The translations under genes and the position numbers were made by a program. Under the pieces are notes generated by a model, which was given only the letters and a program-made list of their open reading frames with translations, was not told the origin of the DNA and did no database searches. A DNA stretch of 64,000 bases from Anaeramoeba flamelloides. Lineage: Eukaryota > Metamonada > Anaeramoebidae. The stretch is from positions 3,720,501 through 3,784,500 of the forward strand of contig JANTQA010000051.1 in NCBI GenBank assembly GCA_027625915.1, read 5' to 3'. The number at the start of each line of letters is the position of its first letter. Position 1 is the first letter of the stretch. Positions 10,493 to 19,929 of this stretch are shown one piece after another.

Positions 10493-12896
10493 TTAATTTT
10501 TTTCTGATGTGTGGTTTTGTTGATAATTCTTAATTGATTTATTTAGAGAAAAATCAAGATCAGTAATTTTCATTATTTCGGTTATTATTTCTTGATCTGA
10601 ATTATCTGTATCTTCATCACTTTTTGGGATATTATAATCATCAGAATTTTCTGCTTCGATAATCATCTTTTTATTTGTTATCAATCCCTCAAATTCTGAG
10701 TCTTCGGATTGGGAACTGTTTTGACAATTTTGATTTTCTTCTAACTCTGCAGAGTCTTCTGTTGTTGAGGATGAAAGAAAAATTCTTTTGTCCCATTCAT
10801 CATCATCATTTATGTTGTCATCGTAATCACCAGAGTATCTTCCATCATCATCATCATCGTCATCGTCGTCATCATCATCATCGTCGTCGTCGTCGTCGTC
10901 GTCTTCATCATCAGATTCTTGATAGTTTTCAATTTTACTTTTTTCTTGTTCATCTTTATAACCGTATTCTTTTGAATGTGAATGATATTGGCGCTTGAAA
11001 ACATTCTTTTTATTTTTTGCAGAACTTTTTGAATTTGATCCTGATAATAAACCCAGATCAATTTCTTCTTGAGCCAAATCAAGGATAAATTCCTCATCAG
11101 TGGATGAAAAATATGTTTTGTCTTTTTTGTTTTTTTTCTTTCGATTATTCCTTCTTCTTTTAATAGTCCTTGGTTTAATTGTAACCAAAGCTTTTTTTTG
11201 CTGGTTTCTTTTTCCTCTTCCTCTTCTTTTTGATTTGGAACTTTTTTTCCTTTTCATTTTTATTTTGATTTTTATTACCGCTTCTATTTTTGTGATTATC
11301 TCTCTGTTGTTTTTTTAAACTAACACCAGGTTTTTTTTGAAGGTTTTTTTTTGGCATTCTTCTTTTTTTATGAATTGTTTTCTTTGATTGTTTAAGAATA
11401 ATTTTATTATTTTTTTTTCTTTTGCTTTTGATTTTACTTTTGCTTTTGCCTTTGCCTTTGACTTTGACTTTGCCTTTGCGTTTGCTTTTACCTTTGCCTT
11501 TGCCTTTGCTTTTGCTTTCCCTCCCCCTCGTCCTTTTACTTGTCTCTACACTTGCCCTCCCCCTTGTACTTTTACTTGTCCTTGTTCTTGGGCCTTTCCT
11601 TTCCTTTTTTTTCATTATCGTTTCTTTATGAGATACTTTTCGTTTTTTTCTTATATTCACTTTATTGTTTGTTTCATTTTCTTCAATTCTTCTATCATAG
11701 ATAATTTTTTTCTCCATTTGCCTTTCATTTTCTTTGAGAAGTGTTTCCATCCTTTCCATTTTTCTTTGTAACGCCATTTCTCTTGTTTTTGTCCTTCTGA
11801 GTAATCTATTTTTTCTTTCATCTTTTAGTCCATTAATAAATCCACCATAAGGCATTTTCTCTTCCATAATCCCAGTTTCTAATCCTCCAGTTTCCTTTTC
11901 CTTTTCCTTTTTCATTTCCTTTTCCATTTCATTCAATTTCTCTTTCTCTTTCTCTTTCTCTTTCTCTTTCTTAATCTTTTTCTCTTTAAGAATGGGTGTT
12001 TCATCATATAGCCCAACTTTCTTTGGTTTGTGATAATTGTTTTTATGTATTATTTTGCCTTCAACAACGTAATAATCGCCACCATATTTTTTTCGAAATT
12101 CTAAATCACTTTTCAGTAAGGTTCTAAAACGATTCGCACACACATAGCCTACCCTTCCTGGAATAGGCCGAGAAAATAATCCCCAATCCCCACCAACCCC
12201 CACCTCTTCACACCTTTTTAAAAACAGTTCATGCTCTTCTTTTGTCCACCAACCTCTTCTGTTGGGCTGCCCTTTTTCATTGAATCGATAAAAGTACCGA
12301 TTTGGGTTTGTTTGATAACTGTGCCAAGACAATTGCTTTTCTTTACTCCATTCTTGATAATGCTGAGGTAGATCACAACCTGTGCTGTTTGTGTTTGGAT
12401 TCTTTTCTTTATGATCATTGTTTTTGTAATTCTTTTTTTTGTTTCTGTAATGTGGTTTTTTTGTTTCGACAACAAAAGATCTTTCACTTCCAAATCCTTT
12501 AAATTCGTTGCCCAAGGTTGAAAATTCTAATTTAGAGTCAAGTGAAAAACTGACATCCGAGAAAGACTTTTTAGAACGTACTGAGTAACTGTATACTGGG
12601 GTATGAGTATTTTGATTTAAATCAAATCTTGAATCTGTTGCGTTTGTGTTTGTGTTTGTGTTGATGTTAACATGAGTTGTTGTGTTTGTGTTTGTGTTTG
12701 TGTTTGTGTTTGTGATAGTGTTAGTATTAGAGTACGTTGGCGATAAATTGGTTTTTTGTCTTAAATTTGATATTTGAACAAAATCCTTTTGATTTTGCCG
12801 AAGAGGATCAATTGTTGTTGGAAATGTGGAATTTGGTTTTTCTTTTAATTGGTTTGATTCTAAAATTATTGGCAAAAGTTGTGGAGTGTTTGCCAT
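10493..12896 (-). CDS. Myb-like domain protein with basic and acidic low-complexity C-terminus; reading frame shifted once
   Basis: Probable nuclear DNA-binding protein. The 5' frame (12896 down to 11175) has an Asn/Thr repeat at residues 57-86, then the diagnostic block at about 174-265: a NPNRYFYRF motif, GWWTKEEHELF helix, WGLFS and IPGRVGYVCANRFR. This Myb/SANT variant is known from protist and oomycete proteins. A long Lys/Arg/Ser/Gly tail encoded by hexamer repeats follows. The frame then stops, but the +1 frame (11257 down to 10493) continues as convincing protein, with an acidic run of more than 20 Asp. The frames overlap over 11175-11257, which holds homopolymers of 7 (11242-11248) and 8 (11192-11199) T on the + strand. 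I read this as one gene of about 800 residues with a sequencing or real indel, or a very short intron. A target gene set cannot be inferred. Confidence 0.72.
11400..11990 (-). repeat. Coding microsatellites in the Myb-like gene
   Basis: Hexamer-like CCTTTG/CTTTTG tracts at about 11415-11520 encode alternating Lys-Gly/Lys-Ser, and a TCTTTC tract at about 11940-11970 encodes Lys-Glu repeats. A GTGTTT tract at 12640-12715 encodes Asn-Thr. They explain long unrelated open frames on the + strand. Confidence 0.6.
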
Positions 12897-12964
12897 ATAA
12901 AAGTTTGGTTATTGTTAAAATGAGTGCGCGTTTTAATTTTTTTTTTAAGGATCCTTTCTTTTGA

Positions 12965-13560
12965 TAAAAACCAAAATTTCTTTTTTATTCGATTTTTGAA
13001 AAAAAAAAAAGAAACAAAAAAAATTTTTGAGAAAAATGGTTAAATTGTCATCAAAAGTACAAATTGTCTTTTGTCGAGATTTTGATTCACTCTATTTCAT
13101 ATTACCACACCCTAATTCTTAAATTTTCAACCAAGAAAACCTTTTATAATTGAGCCTTCCACTTTTTTATACCAAATATATTTTGTACTCTATCAATCAG
13201 ATTTGTGGTTAAACAAAGCGAATAAAAATTTTAAACTTCAAAACCATAGTTTCTAGATTTTGTTAATAATTGTTTGAGGAACTCACATCTCAAAAATTTG
13301 ATTGAAAATTCATAATTTTTTTGATTTCGGACATATTTATCAAAATTTTAATGAATTTACAATTGAATTTCTTATTTAATTCCGTAATAATATGATTTTC
13401 AAAACATACACTTCCAAAGAAGATCTCAAAACTCAACTAATTTATGAAGTTTCTATTTATTTAAAAAGTAAAATGTGTTATTCCTCTTTATTTACACTAT
13501 ACTAAAAAAAATTGACTCAAATGGAAAACAAAATAAAAATCATGAAATATTTTTTTGAAT
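12965..13560. other. Intergenic upstream of the Myb-like gene
   Basis: AT-rich, probably holds the promoter of the minus-strand Myb-like gene starting at 12896; no motif that I can support. Confidence 0.4.
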
Positions 13561-13569
13561 TTATCATTA

Positions 13570-14434
13570 CCATTGTGAAAAAAAATTTGGGTCAGTCTAA
13601 AAAATTGGTTCAGTCAAAAATTTGTTTTCGTTTTTTAAATAGTAAATATTAGCTAAATGGTTGTTGATCAAAGTAAAATTTTATGAACAAATCTTACATT
13701 TAAGAAAAACCAAAGTCATTATCAATAATAATTTTCAAAAGACAATATTATCTTGTTGCATTTTAACCCTTTGGAATTACTGTGGAACTCTAAAAAATAA
13801 AAATTTATTTTTTATTGTCAACTTTACTAAAAATAAGAGAACTATTTAATAGGAAATCTTATAATCTATTAATCTAATAAGATATTTATCATTGTTAATG
13901 AACGCAAATTTATCACAGTTAATCTTAAATATCCTTTTAAACCAAATTGAATAATAAAATCTTCCAAAAAAGCTGTTTTTTTTGAAAGAGGTTGTTTTCC
14001 ACTAATGTTTACAATCAAAACTTCAAAATACCGAAATATCAAGATTTCAGAAACTATTTAAATTCTTTAAATCCCCATAGACAAACCTTAATTTAAAACA
14101 GTTATTAATTTTGGTCTTCCCAAACAATGATTAACTTGATCTTGGAATGTAATCTAATAAAAAAAATCAACATTTTTAGTAAAGTTTACAATTAAAAATA
14201 AATTTTTGTTTTTTAGAGTTCCACAGTAATTCTAAAGGGTTAAAAAGCAACAAGATGATATTTTCTTTGAAAATTATTATTGATAATGACTTTTGTTTTT
14301 CTTAAATGTAAGATTTGTTCATAAAATTTTACTTTGATCAACAACCATTTAGCTAATATTTACTATTTAAAAAACGAAAACAAATTTTTGACTTACCCAA
14401 TTTTTTTTAATGACCCAAATTTTTTTCACAATGG
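13570..14434. mobile_element. Foldback (palindromic) DNA element with TTA target duplication
   Basis: 865 bp with very long inverted arms: 13570-13840 is nearly complementary to 14170-14434, with a central spacer of about 330 bp. The ends read CCATTGTGAAAAAAAATTTG and its complement CAAATTTTTTTCACAATGG, and TTA flanks both sides (13567-13569 and 14435-14437), a duplication size and sequence typical of PIF/Harbinger-type insertion. No transposase is encoded. Related termini occur at 22820 and 38168. Confidence 0.75.
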
Positions 14435-14449
14435 TTATAAGAAATTTTG

Positions 14450-15950
14450 CATAATTTGTTTATCATGATCACATTTAATAGACAAAAAACCAGGAATGTT
14501 TAAAGGGGAAAAACTCAAAATATCCATTGTAATTATTTATTATATTAATTGTGAAAAAATCGATTCACTAAAAATATCTGAAAAAATAAAAATGAAAATT
14601 CAAAGTTAAGGGGGTAAGTACATTTTGCATTTTTTGAGTACCACTATTTATGTGAAATTGAATTCTTTAAATCATTTCTTTCGCAAAATACATTGATATT
14701 TTCATAAATATTAGAGTGGAATATATCCTAGTTTAAGATATTTTCATACCAATAAAAAAACGCAAATCAAAATAAGAAAAAATTGATTTAAAAAAAATAA
14801 ATAAAAATCATTTATTACTTGATCTTATCTATAAGATTTGACACATTTAGTTATTCTTTATTTGGTTTTATTTTTAATTCTTTATGAAAAAAATTTTGTT
14901 TGGAAAATATTTGATAAACAAATTAGTATTTATTTAGAAAGAATTTCCAAAATTAATTTAAAAATCCTATTTTCATTTATGGTCAAAATTCTAGTTTTAG
15001 TTTAGAAAATCAGAGACTTTTTTAATTCTTCTTGAGAATGAGGGTTTATTGGACAAATTCGTTTGATTTTAAAATTATTTATTTTCCATTAAAATGAGAA
15101 CTCAAAAAAATACTGAATCTGATTGAAATTTGTTATTGAATTTATCAATAAATATGATTTGAATGTTTAGTAACTGTTTTATTGATCCAAGAATTCAACC
15201 TCTTTATTTCAATTTTTTAAATAATATTCTTGGTTTTGGCTTTGTTTGAGAAAAATATTTTAAAAAAGAATTTTAAAGCAAATTTGTCACAAAAGGTTTT
15301 TTAAAATAATAATAAATAGTAATGGGGCTAGAAATTCAAGGAAATAAATTAGTTTGTATCGATACAAACTAAGAAGATAAAGAAAACCAATCTTCAAAAA
15401 TAGGCTTTTATCAATTTTTTTTTTTCATTTCTTATTTCAACAAATTTATTTGGAATGGTTATCTTTCGTATTTGTTCTTCTAAAAGAAAATATTTGTTTC
15501 AAAGACACACATTTTCGGGTATATTTGCTTGGTTTACTGTATGATTAATTACAATCGTTTATATAAATACATTTCTAGATCCAAAACCAAATTTAATAAA
15601 ACTCAAAAATTGAATCAAAAAAAAATGTTCAAAAAATCAAAAAAAACAAGATTCAACTCTGAATTACTTTGGTTTCGTTGACTTTTCACGGATAGTCTAG
15701 TGGATGTTGTTTTGGTTCGAAAGTTTCAATATCTGGTGGTACTCAAAAAATAATTTTCACTAATGTTATCACATTTAAAATTTTACAAAATGGTAAAATG
15801 TTCTTACTTCCTTAAACAAAACTATTTACTTCAATGCTCATTTCATCTTGTTAATAGAGTTTATTCACAATATAACCAACATTTCGGTTATAAAAAATCC
15901 TGTTACTGTTGTATTTGTTGTTGTTAATTATACAACCAGGATTTTTAACA
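14450..15950. other. Intergenic, no gene seen
   Basis: AT-rich sequence without convincing frames. A short perfect inverted repeat AGTTTGTATCGATACAAACT lies at 15351-15370. Confidence 0.45.
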
Positions 15951-15964
15951 GCCTCGGGTCTAGA

Positions 15965-16690
15965 AAAAAGGTCAGTTTTTGGGTAAAACTTTTTAAATGG
16001 ATGTGACAATGAATTTTCTTTAAACTCAACTGTAGGATATTTTTTTGAAGAATTAATAATAACTAATAGTTTTGAAAACACTCCTAACCTCTAAAAAAAC
16101 TCAAATACGGAAAAAAATAACTGATGATAAATATTGAAAGTGTACATCAAGTGCCTAGGTTTTCCAGAATTCAAAAGAATGGAAAAAAATCAAAGATTTT
16201 ACTCAATTCTTTTAAATTCTGGAAAACCTAAAGACGGTTTTTTTATTATTTGAAATAAACATGGGAATTTATTTAAATTTTCTGTTTATTACAAAAATTA
16301 AAAAAAAAATAACGGAAGTGTCCGTCGCGTGCTGTAGAGTGCCATAGAGCGCCTATCTTTTCCAAAAATCAAAATAATAGAGAAAAATCTAAGATTTTAC
16401 TCAATTCTTTTAAATTAAAAAAAACCTAACGGCGCTTTTCTTGAGTTTTTCTGTTTTGTGTGAAAAATCTATTGGTTTTCGTTAGATTTTTTTGAGTTTT
16501 GGATTTAGATAGAAAATCAATAGATTTTCGAAATAAAATAGAAAACTTCAAAAAAACCTAGAACACTTCACAAATAAAGAGAAAACTCAGGAAAAAATAA
16601 AGGCGGTTTTGCAGAATTTAAAAGAATAGAGTTAAATCTTTTGATTTTACTACTTTCTTTTGAAATATGGGAAACCTAGCGGCTGTAAGA
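15965..16690. repeat. Dispersed repeat ending in a hairpin-module array (family A)
   Basis: The leader at 15980-16140 (landmark GATGTGACAATGAATTTTCTTTAA) is also found at 21830-21985, each time immediately followed by family-A hairpin modules. Here modules run 16155-16690 with tags GTGCCTAGG (16150-16158) and a GAGTGCC/GAGCGCC decamer series at about 16321-16353. A 76-codon open frame on the minus strand lies in the leader and is discounted because the leader is repetitive. Confidence 0.65.
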
Positions 16691-16739
16691 GAAAATTAAT
16701 TTCCTCTCTTCAAAATAAAAATAAAAAACATTTTTTTGA

Positions 16740-17060
16740 CTAAATCAAATCAAGATTTTTTAAGGTATATTCAACATTGGGCATTGTTAAGAACACTCGA
16801 CATATGCATGCAGATTTTTATATTTGATCGTTTTCGGGTTTGACTTAAAAAACGGGGAAGAAAAGGGGAAAGAGAGACTCATTGAAAAGTTAGGAGATCT
16901 AGTTTGTTTCTTTGATGAATTTAAACCCAAATTTTCTCTCCAATAATAAAAATGTAACTAATTTAAGATTTAACTTCGTTTTTTTCGATCGTTTCTTTGG
17001 GAGAAAAAGACCATTTGGAGATCTTGCTCTTCAGAGTCTGAGTTAAAAAAGAGCAAATTC
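16740..17060. other. Non-repetitive intergenic stretch with weak coding signal
   Basis: Less AT-rich than the flanking repeats. On the + strand about 45 codons are open after an AG at about 16813 (ending with EFKPKFSLQ and a TAA near 16943), but there is no ATG and no partner exon that I can defend. I see no family. Confidence 0.2.
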
Positions 17061-17064
17061 GTTT

Positions 17065-17290
17065 TTATTTGTGTCTGATTTGTTCTTTATAGTGTTGAGT
17101 TAGATCCCGAGTTCCAAAAATAAATAGCATCTCATAATGTTCCATTTGTTCGACAATCACCTGTTATAATTTTTTGTTTTGGATCCTCTTCCAGACTCAA
17201 AAAAATGAGATTTATCTCGTGCTAAGACGATACCCATTTCCTTTCTTCATACTCCTCAATATCACCTTTCATCAATTCGAACAACATCAT
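17065..17290 (-). CDS. Possible small two-exon gene or 3' end of a gene, unrecognised
   Basis: On the minus strand, 17290-17234 encodes 19 residues (starts MMLFELMKGDIEEYEERKW). A 73-bp GT...AG interval (17161-17233, donor GTATCG, acceptor AACAG) joins in phase 0 to 17160-17065, which encodes 31 residues ending KEQIRHK and TAA. The joined sequence looks like a charged helical protein end. The frame is also open upstream of the first Met, so more 5' exons may exist. I recognise no family. It lies downstream of PIG-F on the same strand, with a hairpin array between them. Confidence 0.33.
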
Positions 17291-17404
17291 TTTTCTCGTT
17301 CTTCCAGACAAACCCGAAATAAAACAAAGTGATTGTTTTAAAATCAAAACAATAAATACAGATATGTTTGAATCTTTAAAAACTTTCTAAATATAAGTTT
17401 AAGA

Positions 17405-17690
17405 ATTCGGAAAGTGCCGTAGAGTGCCGTCAAGTGCCTAGCTTTTTTTTAATTTTTGAAATGAAAAGAAAAATTCAAAAATTTTCTTCTTATTTCTCAA
17501 ATTAAAAAAAAGCTAACGGCGCTTTTCCAAAATTCAAAATAATAGAGAAAAATCAAAGATTTAACTCAATTCTTTTAAATTCTGGAAAAGCTAACGGTGG
17601 TTTTTTTTAAATTGAGTAATAAACTGAAAAATTAAATAAATTTTCGTTTTATTTCTCAAATTAAAAAAAACCTAACGGCAAAAAGAGGAA
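17405..17690. repeat. Hairpin-module array (family A) between PIG-F and the small gene
   Basis: Starts with the clearest tag series, AGTGCCGTAGAGTGCCGTCA then AGTGCC (period 10, about 17411-17436), followed by three hairpin modules separated by CTAACGGCG and CTAACGGTGG joints, ending with CCTAACGGC near 17680. It is about 90 bp beyond the PIG-F stop codon. Confidence 0.75.
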
Positions 17691-17781
17691 TTACAAACTC
17701 CTCCCTTAAATCACAATAAAAAAAAATATTTGAATTTTTTCTTTTGGGTTTATTTTTCATTCACACAAGAAACATTTAGTC

Positions 17782-18573
17782 TTAGTCTTGTTTTTTTTTT
17801 GTATTCCTAAATACTAACGAAAAGAGTTTAACAATTAAGAATAATAGGAGGCCAAGAGAATATCCAAAAAGAGAGCCGAAATAGCAAGTGAAAGGCCAGT
17901 TTTGCCATTGTTCGCCCCAGTCGAGAGGAATTGGGATCGCGCCAACCCAGCAACCAACTAACGTTGAAAGCCAACACACAGAGACAACCTTTTCTAAATT
18001 GATTCCAATTTCATTCCTCACATACTTGATTTTTTTTCTTTTATTTTCTTTTGCCATGATTTTATTCTTGGTGATTAATTTTGGGCTTGTTGTCTTTTTT
18101 AAATCGCCTTGCATTTGCTTTTTTTGCTTTTGCATTTGCTTTTTTTTTTGCTTAAGCTCTTCGGATCGTTCGAAGAGGAAAAAGCATTTTATGCAACGTT
18201 TCCAGCCTTGTAAATTTTCAAACCCGAATGTTGCAGACATTGGCGTGATCGACAGCGAGGCGATCAGTATGCTTAACATCAAATTGTGTTTGAATTTCCC
18301 AAACAAGGAACTTCCAAACCCAACAAGAAAAAAATAGATTATTGGTACACTTACAACAGGAACTAATAAACCTAGCGAATTGTTTCTTAATGATTTGAAA
18401 TTGAATTTTTTGATTTTGTAATAATATGGCAACGTGATGTAGATGATCGCATTTGTAAAAAATATTATTATCGGTAATAATGGACTTTTCCAAATTTCAA
18501 GTGTTTTGTTGAACCATACAAGAACTAGAACAGTTGTAATCTGAAAAAGTTGAGATAAGAAAAATAATAACAT
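17782..18573 (-). CDS. PIGF: PIG-F-like GPI ethanolamine-phosphate transferase subunit
   Basis: ER multi-pass membrane protein that partners the PIG-O and PIG-G ethanolamine-phosphate transferases in GPI-anchor synthesis. 263 residues; hydrophobic segments at about 3-20, 31-50, 66-84, 95-113, 198-216 and 228-252. The family signature is plain: GAIPIPLDW at 211-219 followed by EQWQNWP and a C-x-FG-x-x-FGY run, and the earlier ITP...F(E)NLQGW motif at 109-124. Compared with the roughly 220-residue animal protein it carries a Lys/Gln-rich insertion at about 138-190 in the loop between the last membrane pairs. The ATG at 18573 is used, but the frame is open upstream to about 18655 (through a plausible NYCLNHKANG stretch), so a 5' exon could extend the N-terminus. 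Confidence 0.88.
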   Translation of the reverse strand: MLLFFLSQLFQITTVLVLVWFNKTLEIWKSPLLPIIIFFTNAIIYITLPYYYKIKKFNFKSLRNNSLGLLVPVVSVPIIYFFLVGFGSSLFGKFKHNLMLSILIASLSITPMSATFGFENLQGWKRCIKCFFLFERSEELKQKKKQMQKQKKQMQGDLKKTTSPKLITKNKIMAKENKRKKIKYVRNEIGINLEKVVSVCWLSTLVGCWVGAIPIPLDWGEQWQNWPFTCYFGSLFGYSLGLLLFLIVKLFSLVFRNTKKKQD

Positions 18574-19154
18574 TGCAAAGTATGAAGAAAAAAATGATCC
18601 ATTGGCTTTGTGATTTAAACAGTAATTGACTAGGGTGCTTTCTCTTGTTTGGGCAGAGTTTTTTTATAACACCAGGACTGGAAATTGTAAAAATATATAA
18701 AGTTTTCGTTACAAGAAAGTTTTGGAGAGAAAGGATTTTTGGTTTTAGACAAATTACCAAAATATTTTTTTTGTCTTAAGGCTTATGATACTTGAAATGG
18801 GAACAAAGATTATCTTGTGTGTGCGGAAAGTCCTTGTTATTTTCATTCTTTGTTGATCAATCTAAAACTTAGTATGGATTTTAAAGGTAGCTAAAAATAA
18901 AAGAATTTATTTTTGGACTTTAGACTTTTTCCAAATTTCCTTTAAAGTTGTTTGAATTCCTCCTCTCCTTCTTTTGGGATTTATTTTTTTATGTTTTTAT
19001 GTTTTTTATTATTATTAAAATTTGGTATGTTTCAGGGATTTTTTGTTAATTAGTAGTTTGGGAATTAAATTTGATTTCTCTTTTTGTTATTTTTTGATGC
19101 TGTTTCTGAAAATTATCAAAAATGAATAAGATAAAAAAAAGAACATAATTTTAC
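18574..19154. other. Intergenic between PIG-F and an upstream orphan exon
   Basis: Contains no frame that continues the exon at 19155-19280. A minus-strand frame over 18497-18760 overlaps the PIG-F start in another frame and is probably not translated. Confidence 0.4.
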
Positions 19155-19280
19155 AGATATTGTTTGTTTTTCTAAACCATATAATTGTTCAAGTGCAAGT
19201 GACAAATTTCCTTCTTTAATTGCAAGTTCTTTAATTTTTGTTAATTCAACTTCAAGTAATTTATCAAAATTGGTCTCCAT
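19155..19280 (-). CDS. Orphan first exon resembling the N-terminus of proteasome lid subunit RPN5/PSMD12
   Basis: ATG at 19280 opens 42 codons ending at a GTAAAA donor. The encoded sequence (METNFDKLLEVELTKIKELA, then a GNLSLAL...LEKQT stretch) resembles the RPN5/PSMD12 N-terminal helices, where a LAK(E)G...LLSLEKQTR pattern is typical. No continuing exon was found between here and PIG-F. Either the remaining exons lie beyond a long intron (perhaps past PIG-F), or this is a gene fragment. The assignment rests on a short match. Confidence 0.4.
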
Positions 19281-19564
19281 TTCGTTTTTTTTGTTAATGG
19301 TATTAAATGAAAAGAGATAGATTATTTTTGAAATCTATCAAAAAAACGAAAGTTAAAAATAATGGTGTTAATATAAAGTTTTTGAATTCATTATAACAGA
19401 TCTTACTATTTGTTACTTAGTATCTCTGGATATTATTTTCTGATTTCGAAATTGTTATCAACTAATTAAATTTTCAAGAGTTGGTGTACACAGAAAGATT
19501 TATCAATAACTTGTTGTATTTTTTTTATTATTCGAAAAATGGTTAAATAATGTGTTCGGCTTTG

Positions 19565-19575
19565 TGGCGCAATGG
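19565..19575 (+). promoter_or_regulatory. RNA polymerase III A box
   Basis: TGGCGCAATGG fits the A-box consensus TRGYNNARNNG inside the tRNA-Arg gene. Confidence 0.8.
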
Positions 19576-19607
19576 CAGCGCGTCTGGCTTCGAACCAGAA
19601 GGTTGTA

Positions 19608-19618
19608 GGTTCGAGTCC
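19608..19618 (+). promoter_or_regulatory. RNA polymerase III B box
   Basis: GGTTCGAGTCC matches the B-box consensus GGTTCGANTCC exactly. Confidence 0.85.
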
Positions 19619-19629
19619 TGCCAGGGTCG

Positions 19630-19639
19630 TTTTTTTTTT
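19630..19639 (+). terminator. RNA polymerase III T-run terminator
   Basis: A run of about ten T immediately follows the discriminator base of tRNA-Arg, with a second T run just after. Confidence 0.75.
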
Positions 19640-19929
19640 ATATTTTTTTTATTTGATATTTTTAAAAATTTATCAAAATCTGATTATGATAAAAACCAAA
19701 CTTACTTTTAAAAGTATGATACATATTTCCCATTTTTGAAAAGTTCAAAAACCAACATATTGCAGAATTATATAAAAAAATTTGTTTACTTTGAAAGAAG
19801 AAAGAAATTTTAATAAGTTTCGAAAGTTTTCAGAAATTAACTTAAAAATGAAACTACGAACTTCTAAATTAGCCTCAAATATAAAAAATATACTTAATTT
19901 CAAAAAAATTACAATAATTATTTTGAACT

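Larger units (their letters stand above)
19558..19629 (+). tRNA. tRNA-Arg (anticodon UCG)
   Basis: 72 nt with a full cloverleaf: acceptor 19558-19564 with 19622-19628, D stem GCGC/GCGC, anticodon stem TCTGG/CCAGA with loop CTTCGAA (anticodon TCG at 19590-19592), five-base variable loop, T stem GTAGG/CCTGC with loop TTCGAGT, discriminator G. There is no intron. The acceptor stem is unusual: GGCTTTG against CAGGGTC needs three G-U wobbles, although the 3' strand would pair perfectly with GACCCTG. CCA is not encoded, as expected for a eukaryotic gene. Confidence 0.92.

Noticed and set aside
11388..11771. 127-codon plus-strand frame rich in Phe/Ala/Pro
   Set aside because: Antisense shadow of the Lys-rich repeat in the Myb-like gene.
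15693..15720. A-box-like TAGTCTAGTGG and B-box-like GGTTCGA suggesting a tRNA
   Set aside because: Only about 10 bases lie between the two boxes and no cloverleaf can be drawn; probably chance or a tRNA-derived scrap.
15851..16081. 76-codon minus-strand open frame
   Set aside because: Its first part lies in a leader repeated at 21.8 kb, where the frame is not conserved; no family features.
17000..17350. Possible structured RNA gene in a less AT-rich patch
   Set aside because: No recognisable snRNA, SRP or RNase P motifs; the patch is better explained by two short exons on the minus strand.
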